This document shows, piece by piece, positions 16,849 through 23,720 of a stretch of 64,000 nucleotides of DNA. Within the stretch, counting starts at the first letter, position 1; every line of letters begins with the position of its first letter. Below the pieces are notes generated by a model. That model did not search any database. It was not told the origin of the DNA and saw nothing but the letters and a program-made list of their open reading frames with translations. Both the position numbers and the translations under genes were made by a program. The stretch covers positions 1 through 64,000 of the forward strand of contig CAIXWN010000024.1 of NCBI GenBank assembly GCA_903923135.1. The letters run 5' to 3'. This stretch comes from an uncultured Caulobacteraceae bacterium. GTDB lineage: Bacteria > Pseudomonadota > Alphaproteobacteria > Caulobacterales > Caulobacteraceae.

Positions 16849-18641
16849 GCCCCATCGTTCTTCATCCCGATCCGCAGGCGCTGGGCCTGCGCGACCCCCG
16901 CTACGCCCCCCGCCGCCTGACCATCGAGCGTCGGGAGGACGGCTCCATCCTGCTGCACAACCCCTCGCCGCTCACCGGCGTCTTCGCCGACACCGTCGCC
17001 CCCCTGGGGCGCTGGGCGGCCCTGGCGCCGGATCGCGTCTGGCTGGCCGACCGTTCGGGGGAAGGCTGGCGCACGGTCACCTACGCCGAAGGCCTCGAGC
17101 GCGTGCGCGCCCTGACCGGCGGCCTGGCGGGTCTGGGTCTGCGGCGCGGCGAGCCCCTGTTGATCCTCGCCCGCAACAGCGTCGACCACGCCCTGGTCGC
17201 CTTCGCCGCCATGGCCCTGGGCGTCCCGGTGGCGGCGGTGTCGCCACAGTACGGCCTGGCAGGCGCCGATCTGTCGCGCCTCGCCCATGCCGTTGACCTG
17301 ATCCGCCCCGCCGCGGTGATGGTGGATGACCCGGCGGCCTTCGCCGGGGCGCTGGAGTCCGAGATCCTTGCCGGTCTTCCGGTGATCGCCACCCGCGGCG
17401 ACCGGCCAGGGGCGGTGGTTGTCGACACCCTCCTGCGCGCCACGCCCATGGACACGGTGGCCGCCCCCGACGATATCGCCAAGCTGCTGCTCACCTCTGG
17501 GTCCACCGGCAGGCCCAAGGCGGTGATCTGCCTGCACCGCGCCGTCGCCACGACCGCCGCCCAGGTGGCCGCCTGCTTCGACGATCCCGAGCCGCCCGTG
17601 GTGGTCAACCAGGCGCCCTGGAGCCACAGCCTGGGCGCCAACGCCATCCTGCAGATGATCACCCACCGGGGCGGGACCCTCTACATCGACGCCGGCCAGC
17701 CGGTGGCCGGCCGCCACCTGGAGACCGTGCGCAACCTCAAGGCCATCGCGCCGACCTATCACAACATGGTCCCCGCCGGCTGGGACCTCCTGGCCGGCGA
17801 ACTGGAGCGCGACGCCGATCTGGCCCGCTCCTTCTTCAGCCGCGTGCGCCTGCTACAGTACGGCGGCGCGGCCCTGGGCCAGAGCACCTGCGACCGCATC
17901 CAGGCCGTGGCCCGGGCCACGGTGGGCGAGGGGATCAGCTTCTCCAGCGGCTATGGCGCCACCGAAACCGGCCCCACGGCCACCAATGTCCACTGGCCGA
18001 ACCTGACCATGGGCCTGATGGGCCTGCCGGTGGCGGGCACCACGGTGAAGCTGGCGCCTAACCAGGGTCGCCTGGAATTCCGCGTGAAGGGGCCACAGGT
18101 CTCCACGGGCTACTACCGCAACCCCGAGGCCACCGCCGCCGCCTTCGACGAGGAGGGCTTCTACCGCCTGGGCGACGCGGCCCGCTCGGTTCACCAGTCG
18201 CAGTTGGAACACGGCCTGGTGTTCGACGGCCGGCTGTCGGAAAACTTCAAGCTATCCAACGGAACCTTCGTCAACGCCGGCGCGCTGCGCGTGGCCGCGG
18301 TCTCGGCCATCGGCGGTGCGGCGGCTGACGCGGTGGTCTGCGGCGAAGGCTACGGCGGCGTCGGCCTGCTGATCTTCCTCAACGCACCGTTCTGCGGCGG
18401 GATGACGGACCAGGCCATGCGCGAGGCGGTGCGTGACGGCCTGGCCGCCCACAACGCCCGCGCTACCGGCGGCAGCGACCGGGTGGACCGCGCCCTGATC
18501 CTCGACGGGGCCCCGCACGCCCCTTCCGGCGAGATCACCGACAAGGGCTACATCAACCAGACCCTGGCCCGGGTGCGCCGCGGCGGCGACATCGCCCGCC
18601 TGTTCGCCGATCCGGCCGGCCCGGGCGTCATCATCCTGTAA
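16845..18641 (+). CDS. AMP-forming acyl-CoA synthetase, feruloyl-CoA synthase-like
   Basis: A 598-aa ANL-superfamily ligase. The N-terminus (RYAPRRLTIERREDGSILL, then LGRWAALAPDRVWLADR) and the arrangement of motifs resemble bacterial feruloyl-CoA synthases. The P-loop is LLLTSGSTGRPKAVI, the A5-type motif is FSSGYGATETGP and the hinge-type motif is YRLGDAA, followed by VFDGRLSENFKLSNGTFVNAG. The usual catalytic lysine block (GK near the C-terminus) is replaced by ITDKGYINQTLARVRR, as in this subgroup. It begins with GTG at 16845 inside GTGA, overlapping the dihydroorotase stop by 4 bases, so translation is coupled. No hydratase-lyase or vanillin dehydrogenase partner is nearby; the aromatic or other acid it activates is uncertain. 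Confidence 0.82.
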   Translation: MSPIVLHPDPQALGLRDPRYAPRRLTIERREDGSILLHNPSPLTGVFADTVAPLGRWAALAPDRVWLADRSGEGWRTVTYAEGLERVRALTGGLAGLGLRRGEPLLILARNSVDHALVAFAAMALGVPVAAVSPQYGLAGADLSRLAHAVDLIRPAAVMVDDPAAFAGALESEILAGLPVIATRGDRPGAVVVDTLLRATPMDTVAAPDDIAKLLLTSGSTGRPKAVICLHRAVATTAAQVAACFDDPEPPVVVNQAPWSHSLGANAILQMITHRGGTLYIDAGQPVAGRHLETVRNLKAIAPTYHNMVPAGWDLLAGELERDADLARSFFSRVRLLQYGGAALGQSTCDRIQAVARATVGEGISFSSGYGATETGPTATNVHWPNLTMGLMGLPVAGTTVKLAPNQGRLEFRVKGPQVSTGYYRNPEATAAAFDEEGFYRLGDAARSVHQSQLEHGLVFDGRLSENFKLSNGTFVNAGALRVAAVSAIGGAAADAVVCGEGYGGVGLLIFLNAPFCGGMTDQAMREAVRDGLAAHNARATGGSDRVDRALILDGAPHAPSGEITDKGYINQTLARVRRGGDIARLFADPAGPGVIIL

Positions 18642-18737
18642 ACAGGCGGCCTTTCAAGCCGGGGCTTGCCTTTCCGCGCTGCCGCGGCGAGATGGCCTGG
18701 CGCCCGCGCCAGACGGGACGACAGGAGGTCATCCGTC

Positions 18738-20204
18738 ATGACGCAGGTCACGGCCCGGCTGGAGTCCCTCAACGCCCGCCCTCTGCCAGCCTGGTACGAC
18801 GAGGCCAAATTCGGCATCTTCATCCACTGGGGCCTGTTCTCCATCCCCGCCTTCGCCCCCCGCCTGGGCGCCATCGGCGAGGTGTTCCGCAGCGACTACG
18901 ACCGGGCCGTGGCCCTGACGCCCTATACCGAGTGGTACTGGAACGCGATCCGCACCCCCGGCACGCCCTCGGCCGAATACCATCGCCGGACCTATGGACA
19001 CGCCGACTACGCCGCGTTCCGCGAGCCGTTTCTGGAGGGGCTGAAGGCCTGGGACCCGGCGGCCTGGGCGGAGAGCTTCCGCGACGCCGGCGCCCGCTAC
19101 GTGGTGCTCGTCACCAAACACCATGACGGCTTCTGTCTGTGGCCCAGCGGCGTCGGCAATCCCCACCAGCCGGACTGGACCAGCCGGCGTGACATCGTCG
19201 GCGAGCTGGCGACGGCGGTGCGGGCCGCCGGCCTGCGTTTCGGCGTCTACTATTCAGGCGGCATCGACTGGACCTTCAACCGCGAGCCGTTGCTGACGCT
19301 AGGCGACTTCATGGCCTCGACGCCCGGCGGCGACTATCTCGACTACGCCGAGCGTCAGACCCGCGAGCTGATCGATCGCTACGAGCCGTCGGTGCTGTGG
19401 AACGACATCGCCTGGCCCACCGGCGCTGGCCGCCTCTACCGCCTTTTCGCCGACTACTACAACGCCGTCGCCGAGGGGGTGATCAACGACCGCTGGGTCG
19501 CCGCAAGCCCGGGCCGATCGCTTCTACGCATCAAGGCGGTCCGGCGGGCGATGGACCGGCGGCTCAAGGCCTATCTGCGCCTGCCCTCGAACGAGAGCCG
19601 CGGCGTGATCCCACCGGAAATCCCGCACAGCGATTTCCGCACCCCCGAATACGCCGCCTTCCAGACGATCCAGAGCAAGAAGTGGGAGGCGACCCGCGGC
19701 ATGAGCCACTCCTTCGCCTTCAACCGCGACGACGGCGAGGCCGACTACGAACCCTTCGAGAGCCTGCTCACCAGCCTCATCGACGGCGCGGCGCGCAACG
19801 GCAATCTGCTGCTCAACGTCGGCCCGCGTGGCGTCGACGCCGCCATTCCAGAGGCGCAGGTCTCACGCCTGAAACGCTTCGGCGTCTGGCTGCGGGCGAA
19901 TGGCGAGGCGGTCTACGGCGCACAGCCATGGACCCGGTCCGACGGTATCACCCAGGACGGCACGCCGGTGCGCTTCACCGTCAGCGGCGGCGCGCTCAAC
20001 CTGATCTTCCTGGGCGCCGTCACCGGCGAGCGGGTGGTGGTGCGGGATCTCGCGCCGGGCGTCGGCGAGGGGCGCCTGCTCGGCGAGGAGGCGCCGGTGA
20101 CGCTTGCCCCGGCCGGACCCGACCTGACGCTCACCTTCCGCGCGCCGCCAAGGACACCCTTCGCCCCCGTGGTGCGCATCCCGGGCGCGGGCGTCCGCGC
20201 ATGA
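18738..20204 (+). CDS. Alpha-L-fucosidase (GH29)
   Basis: A 488-aa glycoside hydrolase family 29 enzyme that removes alpha-linked L-fucose with retention. Conserved blocks are WYDEAKFGIFIHWGLFSIPAF, YVVLVTKHHDGFCLWPS, FGVYYSGGIDWTF and SVLWNDIAWP with Asp223 as predicted nucleophile, then NGNLLLNVGPRGVDAAIP and a small C-terminal beta domain. No signal peptide is visible, so it is either cytosolic or exported by an unseen route. The strong ribosome site AGGAGGT at 18723-18729 fixes ATG 18738. No fucose transporter, permutase or other glycosidase is adjacent. The 3' end is followed by a GC-rich hairpin. Confidence 0.93.
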   Translation: MTQVTARLESLNARPLPAWYDEAKFGIFIHWGLFSIPAFAPRLGAIGEVFRSDYDRAVALTPYTEWYWNAIRTPGTPSAEYHRRTYGHADYAAFREPFLEGLKAWDPAAWAESFRDAGARYVVLVTKHHDGFCLWPSGVGNPHQPDWTSRRDIVGELATAVRAAGLRFGVYYSGGIDWTFNREPLLTLGDFMASTPGGDYLDYAERQTRELIDRYEPSVLWNDIAWPTGAGRLYRLFADYYNAVAEGVINDRWVAASPGRSLLRIKAVRRAMDRRLKAYLRLPSNESRGVIPPEIPHSDFRTPEYAAFQTIQSKKWEATRGMSHSFAFNRDDGEADYEPFESLLTSLIDGAARNGNLLLNVGPRGVDAAIPEAQVSRLKRFGVWLRANGEAVYGAQPWTRSDGITQDGTPVRFTVSGGALNLIFLGAVTGERVVVRDLAPGVGEGRLLGEEAPVTLAPAGPDLTLTFRAPPRTPFAPVVRIPGAGVRA

Positions 20205-20208
20205 AAAC

Positions 20209-20235
20209 GCCGGCGTCCCGGGCGGGGCGCCGGCG
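20209..20235. terminator. GC-rich inverted repeat between converging genes
   Basis: Two copies of CGCCGGCG (20209-20216 and 20228-20235) can pair with an 11-base loop, directly after the fucosidase stop and before the end of the opposing gene. There is no run of T on either side, so this is at best a weak or factor-assisted terminator serving both strands. Confidence 0.35.
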
Positions 20236-20289
20236 CTTCAGGAGGCCGGAAAGCGGAAGGCGGAGGACGGAGGCCTGAGCCTCCGCGCC

Positions 20290-21666
20290 TCAGCCCTTCT
20301 TGCCGGTATTGCCCGCCAGGGTGCAGCCGCCGGCGATGCCCTTGGCTTCCGAACAGACGATCACCGTCTTCATGGCCAGCGGCTTGACCGCATATTCGAT
20401 CATATAGCCCTGCAGGCCGTCGCTGCAGGCCACTTCGGTGTAACCGCGGCCATCGGCAGTGACGCCCACGGCGCGGGCGTTGGACACCGTGCAGCTCTTC
20501 TTGCCGAACGACACCAGTTCGGCGGTCAGGGTGCCATAGGCGGCGGAGGGCTTGCTGAGCGAGCAGCGGTAGCCTTCCAGCTCGGAGTGGGCGCAGTCAT
20601 AGATCGTCGCGGTCTGGCTGGAGCTGGCCGGGAATATTGCGATAGCGCCGTCGGGCCGGTTCGAACAGGTCAGCTCGACCACCTCGCTGTGCGCCGGAAT
20701 GTCGGCGGTCAGCGGCAGGGGCGCGTAGCCCGAGACATCGCAGTTGTAGCCGGCCTTCTTGGCGAACCGGCCATAGAGGTTGTTCTGGTCGGTCTTGGCC
20801 TGACGGGTGTCGGTGAGCTTGCAGCCGCCGGCGATGGCGTCGGCCTCGATGCAGTCGACCGCCTTGATCAGGGCGCCCTTGGGGTCCTGCTCGAGGACGT
20901 AGCCCTTGCCCTCGTTGCAGGCCACTTCGTAGTACATCTTGCCGCTCTGGGCGACGCCGATGAAGGCGCGGCCGTCGGCCTTGACGGTGCAGGTCTTGCC
21001 CGACGAGCCGATCAGCTTGTCAACCACCGACAGCTGCGTCGCCCGGTCGGTGAGGATGCACTTCACGTTGCCCGACTCCGAAAAGCCGATGCAGGGGTTC
21101 ATGGCCACCGCCTGATCGACGCGCGGCGGAGCGGAGGTCTGCATGATGTAGCCGCCCGAGGACTCATGGCAGACCAGTTCGAAGACGGTCGCTGTCGGCG
21201 AGTGGCCCAGCGGACGGACCTGGTCGGGGGTGCAGGGCACGCCGGTCTTGGCGATGTAGGGAGCCAGGCCGGCCTTGGGGTCGGCGTTGCCCGGCAGGAT
21301 GCAGGCGGTGGGATTGGGTTTGCCGTCCGGCCGGGGCTGGCTGGCTTCCAGGCAGGTGAACACCAGCGGCGGAGCATCGCCGGTCTGGTCGATCACCACG
21401 CCTTCATTGCCGGTGCAGGCCAGCTCGTAGAGGCTGCTCTTGACCTTGGTCTTCGGATCGATGCTGTCGCCCAGCTTTCGGGCGTCGGCCAGCTGGCAGT
21501 CGACATTGCCGGCGGTGATCAGGGCGGGCGCGGCGGCCATGCCCTTGGCGCGGTCTTCCTTGCTGACCGTCGTCGCCGGCGGCGCCTTGGCCGCGGCGAA
21601 CGCGCCCGTCGGCGCCAGGGCCGACAGCATCAGCGCCACGGCCAGACCAATGTGCATGGCCCTCAT
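20290..21666 (-). CDS. Secreted protein with five four-cysteine repeats
   Basis: A 458-aa exported protein of unknown function. The signal peptide is MRAMHIGLAVALMLSALAP... ending near AFA-AA. The mature part has exactly 20 cysteines in five repeats of about 75 residues. Each repeat holds four: one near the start (such as KTCTV, VPCTPD, YNCDV), one in a Y/F-E-(L/V)-x-C strand (YELACTG, FELVCHES, YYEVACNE, VELTCSNR, TEVACSDG) followed by G-Y-(V/M/I), one before a short acidic stretch (VDCIEA, IVCSEA) and one in C-x-L (GGCKLT, GGCTLA). Ten disulfides are likely. GGGAG upstream of ATG 21666 supports this start over longer ones. No catalytic motif recognised; a periplasmic or secreted scaffold or inhibitor is possible. 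Confidence 0.8.
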   Translation of the reverse strand: MRAMHIGLAVALMLSALAPTGAFAAAKAPPATTVSKEDRAKGMAAAPALITAGNVDCQLADARKLGDSIDPKTKVKSSLYELACTGNEGVVIDQTGDAPPLVFTCLEASQPRPDGKPNPTACILPGNADPKAGLAPYIAKTGVPCTPDQVRPLGHSPTATVFELVCHESSGGYIMQTSAPPRVDQAVAMNPCIGFSESGNVKCILTDRATQLSVVDKLIGSSGKTCTVKADGRAFIGVAQSGKMYYEVACNEGKGYVLEQDPKGALIKAVDCIEADAIAGGCKLTDTRQAKTDQNNLYGRFAKKAGYNCDVSGYAPLPLTADIPAHSEVVELTCSNRPDGAIAIFPASSSQTATIYDCAHSELEGYRCSLSKPSAAYGTLTAELVSFGKKSCTVSNARAVGVTADGRGYTEVACSDGLQGYMIEYAVKPLAMKTVIVCSEAKGIAGGCTLAGNTGKKG

Positions 21667-21816
21667 CAGCGAACTCCCGTTCTTATCAATGACATTGGCG
21701 GCCCAAATGCCCCCCCGGCGAGGGCCGGTCAAGATAGGCGGGTTCCGCGAGGGCGCGCGGCGACGCGGCATAACGCCCTTGGCTTGCGGTCGATCCGGCG
21801 CGAGAAGGGGCAAAGC

Positions 21817-21832
21817 GGAGGGTGAGTCATTG
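21817..21832 (+). promoter_or_regulatory. Ribosome site that decides a TTG start
   Basis: GGAGGG at 21817-21822 stands seven bases before an in-frame TTG at 21830. The open frame extends some 390 bases further upstream, but that part would run antisense through the opposing signal-peptide gene and has no family match. The Shine-Dalgarno match therefore fixes the start of the MBL hydrolase at a TTG. Confidence 0.6.
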
Positions 21833-22906
21833 CGGGACGGTCTGGAAGACACTGAGGCGGCGCGGGCCAGGCTGGTCTATCCGTTCGAGAATGCGCCGGC
21901 GCCCGGCGCCGCGGTGGATGTGGCGCCAGGCGTCAAGTGGATGCGTATGCCGCTCGGCGGGGCCCTGGCGTTCATCAACGTCTGGGCCATTCGTGACGGG
22001 GGCGGCTGGGCCATCGTCGACACCGGCATGCAGACCCCGGCCACCAGCGCCGCCTGGAACCAGGTGTTCGCCGGAGCACTCGGCGGCGCGCCGATCACCA
22101 GGGTGTTCGTCACGCATATGCACCCGGACCATATCGGCATGGCCGGCTGGATCACCCGCAAGTTCGACTGCCGGCTGTGGATCACCCGCCTTGAATATCT
22201 GATGTGCCGGGTGATGGCCGCCGACACCGGCCGCGCCACACCCGAGGACGGTCTGAGGTTCTACCGCGCCGCAGGCTGGGACCGCGCCGCGCTCGACACC
22301 TATGAGGCCCGCTTCGGCGGGTTCGGCCGCAACCTGCACGCCCTGCCCGACAGCTACCGTCGCCTCGCCGACGGCGAGGAGGTGACCATCGGCGATCATC
22401 CGTGGCGGGTGGTGGTGGGCTCGGGTCATTCGCCCGAACACGCCTGCCTCTACTGCCCTGATCTGAAACTGATGATCTCCGGCGACCAGGTGCTGCCGCG
22501 CATCTCTTCCAACGTCTCTGTCTTCCCGACCGAGCCGGACGGCGACCCGCTCGACGACTGGCTGACCTCCCTGGCCGCCATCCGCCGGCGGGTTCCCGAC
22601 GACGTCCTGGTCCTGCCGGCCCACAATGATCCGTTTCATGGCCTGCACGCCCGCCTTGATCACCTGATCCGCGGCCACGAACGCGGCCTTTCGCGGTTGC
22701 GCGCAAGGCTTGAGGAGCCGCACCGCGCGGTCGACGTCTTCGGCGTGCTTTTCAAGCGCGCCATCGGACCGGACCTGCTGGGGATGGCCACCGGCGAGGC
22801 CCTGGCCCATCTCAACTGCCTGCTCTACCGCGGCCAGGCCGTGCGCGAGGCGGACGCGAACGGCGTCAACTGGTACCGGGCCAGCGGCAGGGAGCCGGCG
22901 GCGTGA
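21830..22906 (+). CDS. MBL-fold metallo-hydrolase
   Basis: A 358-aa metallo-beta-lactamase-fold hydrolase. The first metal motif is THMHPDHIGMAGW (H-x-H-x-D-H). A second metal histidine lies in GSGHSPEHACLYCP and the bridging aspartate in LMISGDQVLPRISSNVS, with a later LPAHNDPFHG giving the last histidine. The order and the C-terminal helical part (LDHLIRGHERGLSRLRARL, then a helix ending in HLNCLLYRGQ) match the group often fused to an MBL_b C-terminal domain. Translation starts at TTG. The stop overlaps the GTG start of the GNAT gene by 4 bases, so the two are coupled. The substrate is unknown; thioester or lactone hydrolysis is plausible. Confidence 0.85.
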   Translation: MRDGLEDTEAARARLVYPFENAPAPGAAVDVAPGVKWMRMPLGGALAFINVWAIRDGGGWAIVDTGMQTPATSAAWNQVFAGALGGAPITRVFVTHMHPDHIGMAGWITRKFDCRLWITRLEYLMCRVMAADTGRATPEDGLRFYRAAGWDRAALDTYEARFGGFGRNLHALPDSYRRLADGEEVTIGDHPWRVVVGSGHSPEHACLYCPDLKLMISGDQVLPRISSNVSVFPTEPDGDPLDDWLTSLAAIRRRVPDDVLVLPAHNDPFHGLHARLDHLIRGHERGLSRLRARLEEPHRAVDVFGVLFKRAIGPDLLGMATGEALAHLNCLLYRGQAVREADANGVNWYRASGREPAA

Positions 22907-23385
22907 CGCTGGTCATCCGGCCGGCCGTCGCCGCCGACGCGCCGGTTGTTCTCGCCTTCATCCGTGAACTGGCCGAGTACGAGCGTCTGTCGCACGACGT
23001 GAAGATCACCCTGGCCGATGTGGAAAGGATCCTCTTCGGCCCCGCCCCGAAGGCCTTCTGTGACATCGCCGGGACCGCCGATGGTCCGGTGGGTTTCGCC
23101 CTGTGGTTCTACAGCGTCTCCACCTTCGAGGGTCGCCACGGGCTCTATCTGGAAGACCTCTATGTGCGCCCCGCCGCACGCGGCGGCGGCGTTGGCAAGG
23201 CGCTGCTTGCAGGCCTCGCCCGGCGCTGCGTCGCCGAGGACCTCGCCCGCCTGGAATGGTCGGTGCTCGACTGGAACGCCCCGGCGATCGCCTTCTACGA
23301 TTCCCTCGGCGCCTCGGCCAAGACCGAGTGGATCACCCGGCGCCTGACCGGCGACGCTTTGGCGCATCTCGCCCTCGTCGCTTGA
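22903..23385 (+). CDS. GNAT acetyltransferase, diamine-acetyltransferase-like
   Basis: A 160-aa GNAT-fold N-acetyltransferase. The order of motifs (IRPAVAADAPVVLAFIRELAEYE, then FALWFYSVSTFEGRHGLYLEDLYVRPAARGGGVGKALL, then LEWSVLDWNAPAIAFYDSLGA) is that of the spermidine/spermine or thialysine acetyltransferase group. The acetyl-CoA loop is R-G-G-G-V-G-K. The GTG start sits in GTGA, overlapping the MBL gene. Polyamine or small-amine acetylation is the family expectation, not shown here. The B12 riboswitch begins about 25 bases after its stop. Confidence 0.88.
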   Translation: MTLVIRPAVAADAPVVLAFIRELAEYERLSHDVKITLADVERILFGPAPKAFCDIAGTADGPVGFALWFYSVSTFEGRHGLYLEDLYVRPAARGGGVGKALLAGLARRCVAEDLARLEWSVLDWNAPAIAFYDSLGASAKTEWITRRLTGDALAHLALVA

Positions 23386-23410
23386 CGCCCCGCCCGGGTA
23401 TGCTCAGATG

Positions 23411-23580
23411 CGGCCGTGGTTCCCGCAAGGGATCAAAAGGGAATGCGGTGAAACTCCGCGGCTGCCCCCGCAACTGTAAGCGGTGAGCTGCCGGGCCCAC
23501 TCTGCGCCACTGGGGCAAGGTTCGCCCTGGGAAGGCCGGTCCGCCAGCGTCGACCCGCGAGCCAGGAGACCTGCCACGAG
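23411..23580 (+). ncRNA. Cobalamin (AdoCbl) riboswitch
   Basis: The leader contains the conserved B12-box blocks in order: GGTTCCCGCAAGGGATCAAAAGGGAA, then GCGGTGAAACTCCGCGGCTGCCCCCGCAACTGTAAGCG split by pairing, a CCACTGGGG peripheral loop, GGGAAGGC, and the closing GCGAGCCAGGAGACCTGCC. This is the usual layout of the adenosylcobalamin riboswitch, which shuts off downstream genes when B12 is plentiful. The downstream gene is a BtuB receptor, as expected. A short CCACG-AGT-CGTGG hairpin directly after the aptamer may belong to the expression platform. Confidence 0.95.
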
Positions 23581-23720
23581 TCGTGGTCACGCGCGAACGC
23601 GTCGGACGGGGTGAGCCGAAGCGGAGGGTCCGGGAGGACTCCGATCTCCATGGGGTCGGAAGCCCCCGTGATCGTCGGTTTTCGCGGTGACGGGTCACGT
23701 TCGCCGCGAGGATTCTGGTC
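23581..23720 (+). other. Leader between riboswitch and btuB start
   Basis: About 140 bases separate the aptamer from the predicted TTG start of btuB. It has no other gene that I can support. An ATG at 23651 opens a different frame whose product has no family resemblance. GAGG at 23708-23711 is the only ribosome-site-like element near the TTG. A longer-than-usual platform is therefore suggested. Confidence 0.4.
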
